DNA from: an uncultured Eubacteriales bacterium
GTDB taxonomy: Bacteria > Bacillota > Clostridia > Christensenellales > Aristaeellaceae
Length of the DNA: 64,000 bases
Direction of reading: 5' to 3'
Assembly (NCBI GenBank): GCA_902764875.1
Contig: CACWXP010000002.1
Location: 62,001 to 126,000, forward strand
The notes below the pieces were generated by a model, which saw only the letters and a program-made list of their open reading frames with translations, did no database searches and was not told the origin of the DNA. A program made the translations under genes and the position numbers. Shown one piece after another: positions 8,689-18,325 of this stretch (positions are counted from its first letter, which is position 1; each line of letters begins with the position of its first letter).

Positions 8689-9900
8689 ATGAAACAGTTT
8701 GATTTTACAACCATGCCGGATCGGCATGGAATGGATTCCATCGCTGTTGATGCCATCGGACATGACTTTGCGCCTGCCGGACCGAAGGAAGGTTTTGACG
8801 CGATTCCCATGTGGGTGGCAGATATGAATCTGATGACCTGCCCTGCGATTCAGGAAGCCGTGATCCGGCGGACACAGCATCCGGCTTTCGGCTATTTTGA
8901 TCCCTCCAAAGCGTATTATGAATCCATCATTCGCTGGCAGGCGACCCGGAATTATGTCAGCGGCCTGGAAAGGAAACATATCGGATATGAAAACGGCGTG
9001 CTGGGCGGCGTGATCTCCACACTGAACGCACTCTGTTCCCGGGGAGATGCCGTGCTGTTGCAGAGTCCGACCTATATCGGATTTACACACGTTCTTGAAA
9101 ACAACGGATACAAAATTGTCCTGAATCCGATGATTCAGGACGGCGAGGGCGTGTGGCGACTGGATTATGCGGATATGGAAAAGAAAATTGAAGAGAACCG
9201 GATTCACGCTGCGATCTTCTGCAATCCGCACAATCCCTGCGGCCGGGTGTGGAATCCGGAAGAGATTCAGAGGGCAATGGATATCTTTGAGCGGCATCAG
9301 GTCTGGATTGTATCGGATGAAATCTGGTCCGACCTGCTTCTGAACGGCCATCATCATACACCCACCCAATCCGTGAATGCATACGCCCGGAGCCACACAG
9401 CAGCCTTCTATGCTCCTTCGAAGACCTTCAATCTGGCGGGACTGGTGGGAAGCTATCATATTATCTACGATGACCTGCTTCGGGAACGTCAGGAGAAGGA
9501 AGCCTCGCTTTCCGCCTACAACTCCATGAACGTTCTGTCCATGCACGCGCTGATCGGCGCATACGGCGAAGACGGACAGGCATGGGTGAACCAGCTGTGC
9601 GGCGTGCTTTCCGAAAACATTAATTATGCCTATGACTTTATACGGGAACGTTTCCCGGGAATCTCCGTGCGGAAACCGGAAGGCACCTATATGCTTTTCC
9701 TGCACTGCGAAGAATGGTGCCAAAAACACGGGAAGACCCTGGACGATCTTTTGAAAGCGGGAACGGACGTGGGCGTGGCCTGGCAGGACGGGAGACCTTT
9801 CAACGATCCGTGGGGGATCCGGATGAACCTGGCGCTTCCGCTGCGGCGGGTTCAGGAAGCCTTTGAACGGCTGGACCGGTATGTGTTCGGAGCGGAATGA
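8689..9900 (+). CDS. MalY/PatB-type aminotransferase (cystathionine beta-lyase)
   Basis: A 403-residue fold-type I PLP enzyme. The N-terminus has the MalY/PatB hallmark (MDSIAVD, then PMWVADMNLMTCPAI), CNPHNPCGRVW is the PLP-contact segment, VSDEIWSDL the conserved aspartate region and APSKTFNLAGL holds the PLP lysine. PatB-family proteins cleave cystathionine and other cysteine S-conjugates to a thiol, pyruvate and ammonia. A role in methionine/cysteine metabolism is inferred from family; some relatives act as regulators. Its last 49 bases overlap, on the opposite strand, the end of the convergent membrane-protein gene. Confidence 0.88.
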   Translation: MKQFDFTTMPDRHGMDSIAVDAIGHDFAPAGPKEGFDAIPMWVADMNLMTCPAIQEAVIRRTQHPAFGYFDPSKAYYESIIRWQATRNYVSGLERKHIGYENGVLGGVISTLNALCSRGDAVLLQSPTYIGFTHVLENNGYKIVLNPMIQDGEGVWRLDYADMEKKIEENRIHAAIFCNPHNPCGRVWNPEEIQRAMDIFERHQVWIVSDEIWSDLLLNGHHHTPTQSVNAYARSHTAAFYAPSKTFNLAGLVGSYHIIYDDLLRERQEKEASLSAYNSMNVLSMHALIGAYGEDGQAWVNQLCGVLSENINYAYDFIRERFPGISVRKPEGTYMLFLHCEEWCQKHGKTLDDLLKAGTDVGVAWQDGRPFNDPWGIRMNLALPLRRVQEAFERLDRYVFGAE

Positions 9901-10520
9901 GACTGCTGACGCAGCTGGATGATATACCAGATGTTGGCCAGGGCGTTGAGCATCAGGATGGCGCCGATGCTTTGCTGCATGGCAGCCACATCGGATTCCT
10001 CCGCAATGATCATCACGATACCCAGGGCAGTGATGGCAGCAGCACCGAGAACGCTGACGACAAACTTCCAGTCTTTTTTCTTTTCGATTTTCAGGGTCTG
10101 AACCAGATTGACGAGACCTGTGGCCACCGTCACATAACCGACGACTGTTTTGACATAAGGTTCAACGGTCTGCGGACTGATCATACAGCAAACAGCCGCA
10201 CCGGCAAAAACAAAGCTGATGACAGCGATAAGGATATCAAGCCTTTTTTTCTCTTTTCGCACCAGATGATAAACCATCATAAACACGCAAAAAGCGAGGA
10301 CGACGCCGGCGGAGATCCGAACGGTCGGCTCCATGTCACCGGAAGGGGAAACAATAAACAGAATCCCCTGACCGAACATCATCAGGGAAGCGATGACTTT
10401 ATTCTGAAGCAGAAGGAGGATATGCTTTGCCGCCCGGAAAAGGGGATTTTTCTTTTCAGAGACAGACCTGCCGTTTTCATGAGGCGTCTTCGGCACTTGG
10501 GAGGGCGTTTTGCTTTTCAT
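9852..10520 (-). CDS. Six-TM DUF308/HdeD-like membrane protein
   Basis: A 222-residue protein with a basic cytoplasmic N-terminus (residues 1-40) and six predicted membrane helices at about 41-58, 67-86, 94-114, 122-142, 151-173 and 183-203, arranged as three hairpins like HdeD/DUF308 proteins. The C-terminus is short, polar and serine-rich. A related but longer protein is encoded at 37407-38219. The function of the clostridial members is unknown; enterobacterial HdeD is linked to acid stress. The 3' end overlaps the convergent MalY-type gene by 49 bases, and no terminator is visible between them. Confidence 0.75.
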   Translation of the reverse strand: MKSKTPSQVPKTPHENGRSVSEKKNPLFRAAKHILLLLQNKVIASLMMFGQGILFIVSPSGDMEPTVRISAGVVLAFCVFMMVYHLVRKEKKRLDILIAVISFVFAGAAVCCMISPQTVEPYVKTVVGYVTVATGLVNLVQTLKIEKKKDWKFVVSVLGAAAITALGIVMIIAEESDVAAMQQSIGAILMLNALANIWYIIQLRQQSHSAPNTYRSSRSKAS

Positions 10521-10641
10521 ATGTTTCCACCTTGCACAGGAAAATCGGGGTGAAGATTCGCCTAAAAGTATTCTCTTTCCGGGTGACTGATTCCTGTCTG
10601 ACGGGAAAATGGGGTCCTGTCCGGACGTGATATTTTTATGG

Positions 10642-10670
10642 TTGAAATTTCTGCCGGGAAGTGTTACACT
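10642..10670 (+). promoter_or_regulatory. Promoter of the thrS T-box leader
   Basis: TTGAAA (10642-10647) and TACACT (10665-10670) are 17 bases apart, with an extended TG one base before the -10 box. It lies just upstream of the T-box leader. Confidence 0.65.
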
Positions 10671-10699
10671 CTCTGTAATCTTTCCGGATGAAGGGAAAC

Positions 10700-10902
10700 A
10701 TGCGGTCAGATCGCCGGCTCACAGAGAGCGGGGGAAGGTGGGAGCCCCGCAGCAGGTTCTGATTCGATACCATTCCCGGACGGCGAGCGGTTAACGACCG
10801 ATATCCCGTTAACAAAGAGTGGTTGTTTCAACAAGCAGGGTGGAACCGCGAATGCTTTTACAGGCATCCGTCCCGGCAGCAGCGCAGGGCGGATGCCTTT
10901 TG
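10700..10902 (+). promoter_or_regulatory. T-box leader (threonyl-tRNA sensing) of thrS
   Basis: The T-box core AGGGTGGAACCGCG is at 10837-10850, immediately before a terminator hairpin. Stem III is visible as GTTAACG (10790-10796) with CGTTAAC (10807-10813). Upstream lies a stem I region with an AGAGAG element, and a candidate specifier ACC (Thr) at 10769-10771 followed by the customary purine. Uncharged tRNA-Thr would pair with the specifier and T-box and favour the antiterminator, switching on thrS under threonine limitation. The element type is certain; the specifier register is inferred. Confidence 0.92.
10862..10901 (+). terminator. T-box regulatory terminator
   Basis: GGCATCCG (10863-10870) pairs with CGGATGCC (10890-10897), extended by CCC/GGG across one bulge, and ends in TTTT. 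It competes with the antiterminator that includes the T-box sequence. Confidence 0.85.
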
Positions 10903-10955
10903 ATTTGGCAAAAGCCCCTATACCACAACCTACATCAAACGAGGAGGGGAACATC

Positions 10956-12740
10956 ATGAAAATCATTTACAACGACGGACATGTGGCGGAATGCCCGGTG
11001 GACGAAGAGCTGGAGGTGCTGCGGCACTCGGCGGCGCACATTATGGCCCAGGCCGTGAAACGGATTTATCCGGAGGCACACTTTGCCTACGGACCCGCGA
11101 CCGAGAAGGGATTCCATTACGACATCGACCTGGGAGACGTGCATCTGACGGACGAAGATCTGCCGGCCATCGAAGCCGAAATGCAGAAAATTGTGAAGGA
11201 GAATCTGCCTTTCAAGGTTTATCCGCTGCCACGGGAGGAAGCGGTGCAGCTGATGAAGGACCGAGGAGAAATCTACAAGGTTGAGCATATCGCCGACCTG
11301 GCGGAGGATGCGGTGATTACCTTCTATCAGCAGGGAGACTACATCGACATGTGCGTCGGGCCGCACATTTGCTATACAAAGGCGCTCAAAGCATTCAAAC
11401 TGACGGCGATTTCCGGCGCCTACTGGAAAAACGACCAGAAGAACAAGATGCTGACACGGCTGAACGGCGTTGCCTTCCGGAACGCGGACGAGCTGAAGGA
11501 ATACGAGCGTCAGGTGGAGGAAGCCAAAGCCAGGGATCACCGGAAGATCGGCAAGGAAATGCAGCTGTTCATGACGGACGACCTGATCGGCAAGGGACTG
11601 CCCATGTTCCTGCCGAAAGGCTACACGATCTGGATGGAACTGGAAAACTATATCAAGGAAAAGGAACGGATGCTGGGCTATCAGCACGTGATGACGCCCT
11701 GCGTCGGTACGGTGGATCTTTACCGGACCAGCGGACACTGGGATCATTACAGAGAGAACATGTTCCCGGCGATGGAAGTGGAAGGCGAAAGCTTCGTGCT
11801 GCGCCCCATGAACTGCCCGCACCACATGATGATCTATGCCAACCGGCTGCACTCCTACCGGGATCTGCCGATCCGGATCGGCGAGGTGGCGCACGATTTC
11901 CGCTTCGAGCCCAGCGGCACCCTGAAGGGCATTGAGCGCGGACGGCATTTCTGCCAGAACGATGCGCACCTGTTTGTGACCCCCGACCAGATCAAGGACG
12001 AGGTTTCCAGTGTTGTGAACCTGATCCGCGACGTTTATAAAGACTTCCACATCACAGACTACCGCTGCGTGCTGAGCCTGCGGGATCCGGAGGATAAGGT
12101 GAAATATCACCAGGACGACGAGATGTGGAACAAGGCGGAAAGCGCGCTGCGCGAAGTGCTGAACCAGCTGGGCATTCAGTATACCGAGGAGATCGGCGAA
12201 GCCGCCTTCTACGGACCGAAGCTGGACGTGAACGTGAAACCCGCCATCGGAGCGGAATATACACTGAGTACCTGTCAGCTGGATTTCTGCCTGCCGGCGA
12301 AGTTCAACCTGAAGTATATCGACGCGGACGGAAGCGAAAAGACGCCCGTTGTACTGCACCGCGCCATCCTGGGCTCCATCGACCGGTTTATGGCCTATCT
12401 GATTGAAGAGACAAAGGGCGTTTTCCCGCTGTGGCTGGCGCCGATTCAGGTAAAGGTGCTGCCGGTGAGTGACAAGAGCATGGACTACGCCGCGAAGGTA
12501 ACGAAAGAACTGATGAAGCAGGGAATCCGGGCCGAACTGGACGAGCGGAACGAGAAGATCGGATACAAGATCCGCTATGCACGCCAGGAGGACAAAGTAC
12601 CCTACATGCTGATCATCGGCGAAAAGGAAATCAACGAAGGAACGCTGGCCGTACGCGACCGGGCGACGGATCAGACGACTTCCATGAGTATGGAAGAGCT
12701 GGTGGCAAAACTGGAGAGGGAAATCGAAGAAAGAGCGTAA
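10956..12740 (+). CDS. thrS: Threonine-tRNA ligase, lacking the N-terminal TGS domain
   Basis: A 594-residue class II aminoacyl-tRNA synthetase charging tRNA-Thr. The editing domain shows HSAAHIMAQAV and MCVGPHI; the catalytic domain has motif 1 around GYTIWMELENYIKEK, RPMNCPHHMMIY, motif 2 with FRFEPSGTLKGIERGR, and motif 3 LHRAILGSIDRFMAYLIEE; the anticodon-binding domain follows from about residue 500. Only some 20 residues precede the editing domain, so the TGS domain of the usual 640-residue enzyme is absent. The start at 10956 has GAGGAGGGG; an in-frame ATG at 10893 lies inside the leader terminator and is unlikely. T-box controlled. Confidence 0.95.
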   Translation: MKIIYNDGHVAECPVDEELEVLRHSAAHIMAQAVKRIYPEAHFAYGPATEKGFHYDIDLGDVHLTDEDLPAIEAEMQKIVKENLPFKVYPLPREEAVQLMKDRGEIYKVEHIADLAEDAVITFYQQGDYIDMCVGPHICYTKALKAFKLTAISGAYWKNDQKNKMLTRLNGVAFRNADELKEYERQVEEAKARDHRKIGKEMQLFMTDDLIGKGLPMFLPKGYTIWMELENYIKEKERMLGYQHVMTPCVGTVDLYRTSGHWDHYRENMFPAMEVEGESFVLRPMNCPHHMMIYANRLHSYRDLPIRIGEVAHDFRFEPSGTLKGIERGRHFCQNDAHLFVTPDQIKDEVSSVVNLIRDVYKDFHITDYRCVLSLRDPEDKVKYHQDDEMWNKAESALREVLNQLGIQYTEEIGEAAFYGPKLDVNVKPAIGAEYTLSTCQLDFCLPAKFNLKYIDADGSEKTPVVLHRAILGSIDRFMAYLIEETKGVFPLWLAPIQVKVLPVSDKSMDYAAKVTKELMKQGIRAELDERNEKIGYKIRYARQEDKVPYMLIIGEKEINEGTLAVRDRATDQTTSMSMEELVAKLEREIEERA

Positions 12741-12770
12741 GCTTCCTGATTTCCATCAGAACGACAATGG

Positions 12771-12802
12771 CGGAGTTCGATGCAATATCGGACTCCGTTT
12801 TC
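12771..12802 (+). terminator. Rho-independent terminator after thrS
   Basis: CGGAGTTCGAT (12771-12781) pairs with ATCGGACTCCG (12787-12797), with one G-U pair, and is followed by TTTT. The sequence from here to pckA at 12979 is AT-rich and holds no gene; no clear promoter could be fixed in it. Confidence 0.8.
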
Positions 12803-12978
12803 CTTGACGGATGACTTTTTTGGGAACATGGAATCCCTTATTATACCAACCTTCAGAGCAAATTATTATATTTTTGTTACAAAGCAGGAAATAGGGGAGA
12901 ATTGTTGAAAATAAGAAATTGGGTTACGTTGGGATATTTACCCGGGTGACCTTAGAGGAATAAAGGAGGTACCCCTGA

Positions 12979-14592
<1,614 letters not shown>

Positions 14593-14624
14593 GGCTGACA
14601 GGGGTCATCCTCTGAAGAAAGACA

Positions 14625-14661
14625 CAGGGATGCCGCCCAAGCAGGCGGCATCCTGCGTGTG
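14625..14661 (+). terminator. Intergenic hairpin between pckA and the decarboxylase genes
   Basis: GGATGCCGCC (14628-14637) pairs with GGCGGCATCC (14644-14653) in a 10-bp stem with a six-base loop, and ACAC/GTGT could lengthen it. The following TTCTTAAAT is only weakly T-rich, so it may be a partial terminator or a processing/stability hairpin rather than a full stop. Confidence 0.5.
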
Positions 14662-14696
14662 TTCTTAAATAATATTCTGAACGGAGATTCACGGAT

Positions 14697-16097
14697 ATGA
14701 AAAAAGTACAGTTTACCGAAACCGTTATGCGGGACGCCAACCAGAGCCTGATGGCGACCCGGCTGCCTTACGCAGATTTCGAGGAGATCCTGCCGGTGAT
14801 GGACAAGGCCGGATACTATTCCGTGGAATGTTGGGGCGGCGCGACTTTTGACAGCTGCCTGCGCTACCTGGGCGAAGATCCCTGGGAGCGGCTGCGCAAC
14901 ATCCGCAAGAATATGCCCAACACCCGCCTGCAGATGCTGCTCCGCGGACAGAACCTGCTGGGCTACAAGCACTACCATGACGACGTGGTGGAGAAGTTCG
15001 TTGAGCTGAGCATCAAGAACGGGATTGATATCATCCGTATTTTTGACGCCCTGAACGACTTCCGCAACCTGGGCACCGCCCTGGACGCCGTTAAGAAGTA
15101 TGCCACACCCCGGACGATCGCTTCCGGCTGCATCAGCTATACCCAGAGCCCCGTGCATACCGTCGAAAAATATGTTGAGATGTGCAAGGAACTGGTGAAG
15201 ATGGGCTTTGAGACCCTGTGTCTGAAGGACATGGCCGGTACGATGAGTCCCTTCGAAGCCGAGCATCTGATCAAGGGCATCAAGGACGCTGTTGGCGATG
15301 TGCCGGTGATCCTGCACACCCACTGCACCACGGGCATGGCCTACATGACCCTGACCAAGGCCATCGAGAGCGGCGTGGACGTGATTGACACCGCCACGAG
15401 CTGCTTCTCCAACGGGACGAGCCAGGCGGCCACCGAAACGATGTTCTATGCCTGCCAGCAGTACGGCATTGAGACCGGACTGGATGAGAAGATCATCAAC
15501 AAGGTGAACGACTTCTTCAAGCCCGTGAAGCAGAAGTACGTGGACAACGGGATGATCAATCCCAAGAGCATGGCTACGGACAGTCAGGCGCTGGTTTACA
15601 AGGTTCCCGGCGGCATGCTGAGCAACATGATTGCCAACCTGAAGGACATGAACGCCATGGACAAGTTCGACGAAGCGCTGCTTGAGATTCCCGCGGTCCG
15701 CAAGGATCTGGGCTATCCGCCGCTGGTGACCCCGCTGAGCCAGATGGTCGGCAACCAGGCCGTGACCAACGTTCTGGTGGGCGAGCGCTACAAGAACATT
15801 TCCAACGAAGTCAAGAACTACTTCAAGGGCGAATACGGCATTGCTCCGGCTCCTGTTGACAAGGCCCTGCAGGAGAAGATCCTGGGCGCCGGCGGAAAAC
15901 CCACCGACTGCCGGATCGAAGACAGCAAGCGGACCGGAGAAGACTTTGAGAAGGCGAAGAAGGCCCTCGGCGATCTGGCTGAGACCGAAGAAGACCTGAT
16001 GAGCTGGATCTGCTTCCCGAAACAGGCGGAAGACTTCCTGAAGGCCCGGAAGGAAAAACGGGAACGGGTTGTCAGATATACCATTGAAGAAGCATAA
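14697..16097 (+). CDS. oadA: Oxaloacetate decarboxylase-type carboxyltransferase alpha subunit
   Basis: A 466-residue carboxyltransferase of the pyruvate carboxylase/OadA/5S family, which moves CO2 between oxaloacetate (or a related acid) and biotin. TETVMRDANQSLMATR begins the TIM barrel, VECWGGATFDSCLRYL is the conserved substrate segment, KDMAGTMSP carries the biotin-acceptor lysine region, and HTHCTTGMA holds metal-ligand histidines. The protein stops after the barrel and helical part and has no fused biotin domain; the biotin carrier is the separate gene at 16510. It heads a four-gene cluster. Other 2-oxoacid substrates cannot be excluded. Confidence 0.92.
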   Translation: MKKVQFTETVMRDANQSLMATRLPYADFEEILPVMDKAGYYSVECWGGATFDSCLRYLGEDPWERLRNIRKNMPNTRLQMLLRGQNLLGYKHYHDDVVEKFVELSIKNGIDIIRIFDALNDFRNLGTALDAVKKYATPRTIASGCISYTQSPVHTVEKYVEMCKELVKMGFETLCLKDMAGTMSPFEAEHLIKGIKDAVGDVPVILHTHCTTGMAYMTLTKAIESGVDVIDTATSCFSNGTSQAATETMFYACQQYGIETGLDEKIINKVNDFFKPVKQKYVDNGMINPKSMATDSQALVYKVPGGMLSNMIANLKDMNAMDKFDEALLEIPAVRKDLGYPPLVTPLSQMVGNQAVTNVLVGERYKNISNEVKNYFKGEYGIAPAPVDKALQEKILGAGGKPTDCRIEDSKRTGEDFEKAKKALGDLAETEEDLMSWICFPKQAEDFLKARKEKRERVVRYTIEEA

Positions 16098-16111
16098 GGA
16101 GGACGACGCAG

Positions 16112-16507
16112 ATGTCAATCGGACTGGCTGAAGAGGCCGTCGGATCCGTTCCGGCCGGCGTCAAGAGCGAGATGCTCGGGGTCGGTACATCCCTGCTGGA
16201 CGCGATCCTGGGATATCTGGTGGTTTTCATCGGACTGATCCTGCTGATGGCAGTGGTAATTGCCACGGGTAAAATCATGGTTGCCCGGATGAATCAATCC
16301 AAGGCAAAAGAGACTGAAGCCGTTTCAACGGCGGCGGCTCCGGCGGCGCCGGAAGCCGTGAAGGAACCGGCTCCCGGAAGCGCCGGCGAAGTGAAACTGT
16401 ATGATACGGATCCCCGGGATGCTGCCATGATTATGGCCATTGTAGCGGATAAACTCCAGAAGCCCCTGAACGAACTGCGGTTCGTATCCATCAAGGAGGT
16501 CAAATAA
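16112..16507 (+). CDS. OadG-like gamma subunit of the sodium-pump decarboxylase
   Basis: A 131-residue protein with one membrane helix at about residues 31-54 (LLDAILGYLVVFIGLILLMAV, in segments), a flexible Ala/Pro linker around residues 70-95 and a polar C-terminal tail (DPRDAAMIMAIVADKL). This architecture matches OadG-type subunits, which anchor the carboxyltransferase to the membrane beta subunit. It sits between the alpha and biotin-carrier genes, 14 bases after the first and two bases before the second. The sequence is poorly conserved in this family, so the call leans on architecture and context. Confidence 0.8.
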   Translation: MSIGLAEEAVGSVPAGVKSEMLGVGTSLLDAILGYLVVFIGLILLMAVVIATGKIMVARMNQSKAKETEAVSTAAAPAAPEAVKEPAPGSAGEVKLYDTDPRDAAMIMAIVADKLQKPLNELRFVSIKEVK

Positions 16508-16509
16508 CC

Positions 16510-16908
16510 ATGAAGTACAAAGTCACCCTGAAGGGTAAAACATACGAAGTTGAAGTAAACCAGGGCGAAGCCATGCTCCTCGATGAGTATGAAGCCTATG
16601 CGCCGGCCCCTGCGGCCGCGCCCGCTCCCGCCGCCGCGCCGGCGGCAGCTCCCGCGCCCGCTGCTGCCCCGGCTCCCGCTGTCGCGGCCGTTGCCGGTGA
16701 GCAGGTACAGTCTCCCATGCCCGGAACCATCGTGAAGATGAATGTGAAGGCTGGCCAGGCCGTCAAGGGCGGTGAAGTGCTGGCGGTGCTGGAAGCCATG
16801 AAGATGGAAAACGAGATTATGGCGCCCCATGACGCAACGGTCGTTCAGGTACTGACGGACGTGGGAACGAAGGTCGATACCGGAACGCCCATCATCGTAC
16901 TGGGATAA
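16510..16908 (+). CDS. Biotin carboxyl carrier subunit of the decarboxylase
   Basis: A 132-residue protein. Residues 1-30 form a short N-terminal strand region, 31-60 are an alanine/proline linker of repeated APA units, and 63-132 are a biotinyl domain with the modification site EAMKME (biotinyl lysine predicted at K98). It shuttles CO2 from the carboxyltransferase to the membrane decarboxylase subunit. The linker repeats are very GC-rich and explain several spurious reading frames here. It sits between the gamma and beta subunit genes, as in glutaconyl-CoA and methylmalonyl-CoA decarboxylase clusters. Confidence 0.92.
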   Translation: MKYKVTLKGKTYEVEVNQGEAMLLDEYEAYAPAPAAAPAPAAAPAAAPAPAAAPAPAVAAVAGEQVQSPMPGTIVKMNVKAGQAVKGGEVLAVLEAMKMENEIMAPHDATVVQVLTDVGTKVDTGTPIIVLG

Positions 16909-16923
16909 GGGGGATATGCGGAA

Positions 16924-18135
16924 ATGTTAGAATCCCTTGGAAAACTGGTAAATGAATCCGGTTTCGCGATGATGCTCAGCGGCGACGGGTGGAAGAACCT
17001 GGTTATGATCCTCATCGCCTGCGTGCTTCTTTACCTCGGTATCAAAAAACAGTATGAACCGCTGCTGATGGTCGGCATCGCCGTGGGCTGCCTGCTGGCC
17101 AACGTCAGCGCCCTGGGTGGATTCAGCAATGCCCTGTATCACCAGGACCTCTGGGACGAGTTCCTGAAGGAGGGCGGAGAACACGCCCACAGCTACGGAT
17201 ATATCATGGCCAACGGCGGACTGATTGATATCCTGTATATCGGCGTCAAGGCCGGTATCTATCCCTGCCTGATCTTTATCGGCATCGGAGCTATGACAGA
17301 CTTCGGTCCGCTGATCTCCAACCCGAAAAGCCTGCTGCTGGGCGCTGCCGCCCAGTTCGGCGTATTCTTCGCCTTCTTCGGCGCAACCCTGCTGGGCTTC
17401 AAGGGAAATGAAGCCGCTTCCATCGGCATTATCGGCGGCGCGGACGGCCCGACGGCCATCCTGACCACCACCAAGCTGGCGCCCGACCTGCTGGGCCCGA
17501 TTGCCGTGGCTGCTTACAGCTACATGGCCCTGATCCCCATGATCCAGCCCCCGATTATGCGGGCGCTGACCACCGAAAAGGAACGCAGTGTGAAGATGAC
17601 CCAGCTGCGCGAGGTGAGCAAGACCGAAAAGATCCTGTTCCCGATCGTCGTGACGATTTTCGTCGTGTTGCTGCTGCCCTCCACCGCGCCTCTGATCGGC
17701 TGCCTGATGTTCGGCAACCTGCTGAAGGAAACCGGTGTCACGGAGCGCCTGAGCGATGTGGCGCAGAACGCACTGATGAACATCGTTACCCTCTTCCTGG
17801 GACTGAGCGTCGGCGCTACCATGGTAGGTTCCCGGTTCCTGGAGATCCGGACGATCTACATTGTGATCCTGGGCCTGGTGGCCTTCAGCTTCAGCACCGT
17901 CGGCGGCCTGCTGGTGGGCAAACTGATGTACCGGCTGAGCGGAGGAAAGATCAATCCGCTGATCGGTTCCGCAGGTGTGTCCGCCGTTCCCATGGCCGCG
18001 CGTGTATCCCAGAAGGAAGGCCAGAAGGCGAATCCTTCGAACTTCCTGCTGATGCACGCCATGGGCCCGAACGTGGCCGGCGTGATCGGATCCGCTATTG
18101 CGGCGGGCTTCCTGATCAGTATGTTTGGCGGATAA
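16924..18135 (+). CDS. oadB: Sodium-ion-translocating decarboxylase beta subunit
   Basis: A 403-residue polytopic membrane protein that decarboxylates carboxybiotin and exports Na+. Around ten hydrophobic helices are visible. Diagnostic segments are GGADGPTAI near residues 178-186, AYSYMALIPMIQPPIMRALT, GSAGVSAVPMAARVSQ and HAMGPNVAGVIGSA, which contain the aspartate and polar residues of the ion path. It ends the operon before a strong terminator. Together with the alpha, gamma and biotin-carrier genes it would convert the free energy of oxaloacetate decarboxylation into a sodium gradient. Confidence 0.95.
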   Translation: MLESLGKLVNESGFAMMLSGDGWKNLVMILIACVLLYLGIKKQYEPLLMVGIAVGCLLANVSALGGFSNALYHQDLWDEFLKEGGEHAHSYGYIMANGGLIDILYIGVKAGIYPCLIFIGIGAMTDFGPLISNPKSLLLGAAAQFGVFFAFFGATLLGFKGNEAASIGIIGGADGPTAILTTTKLAPDLLGPIAVAAYSYMALIPMIQPPIMRALTTEKERSVKMTQLREVSKTEKILFPIVVTIFVVLLLPSTAPLIGCLMFGNLLKETGVTERLSDVAQNALMNIVTLFLGLSVGATMVGSRFLEIRTIYIVILGLVAFSFSTVGGLLVGKLMYRLSGGKINPLIGSAGVSAVPMAARVSQKEGQKANPSNFLLMHAMGPNVAGVIGSAIAAGFLISMFGG

Positions 18136-18170
18136 GGGGGCTTTCCGATCGCCCCCTTAGACCCCTTCGG

Positions 18171-18201
18171 CTTCCTCTCTGTAACAGAGGGGAAGTTTTT
18201 T
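18171..18201 (+). terminator. Rho-independent terminator of the decarboxylase operon
   Basis: CTTCCTCTCTG (18171-18181) pairs with CAGAGGGGAAG (18185-18195) over a TAA loop and is followed by six T. A second hairpin, AAGGGGGC/GCCCCCTT at 18134-18158, lies directly upstream and overlaps the oadB stop. Confidence 0.88.
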
Positions 18202-18233
18202 GACTTTCTTTGACTATTTTTTCACAGAAAGTA

Positions 18234-18262
18234 TTGACAAACCCTTCAGAGGGTGGTAGAGT
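18234..18262 (+). promoter_or_regulatory. Sigma-A promoter of the hrcA-grpE-dnaK-dnaJ operon
   Basis: A consensus TTGACA (18234-18239) is separated by 17 bases from TAGAGT (18257-18262). Transcription would begin just before the CIRCE operator. Confidence 0.88.
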
Positions 18263-18272
18263 ATGCATGTGG

Positions 18273-18299
18273 TTAGCACTCGAAGGTGACGAGTGCTAA
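18273..18299 (+). promoter_or_regulatory. CIRCE operator (HrcA binding site)
   Basis: TTAGCACTC (18273-18281), nine bases, GAGTGCTAA (18291-18299): an exact match to the CIRCE consensus. HrcA binds it and represses the chaperone operon until heat shock. Confidence 0.98.
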
Positions 18300-18325
18300 C
18301 AACACGAAAGAAAGGAGGAGGGCAG

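Noticed and set aside
10893..10955. Upstream ATG for thrS at 10893
   Set aside because: The codon is part of the T-box terminator stem; the ATG at 10956 has GAGGAGGGG and begins a normal protein.
16600..16690. Possible repeat element in the GCC/CCC-rich stretch
   Set aside because: It encodes the alanine/proline linker of the biotin carrier protein and needs no other explanation.
18293..18325. GTG start for hrcA at 18293
   Set aside because: It falls within the CIRCE operator and near the transcription start, and the ATG at 18326 has a strong ribosome site and the family-typical N-terminus.
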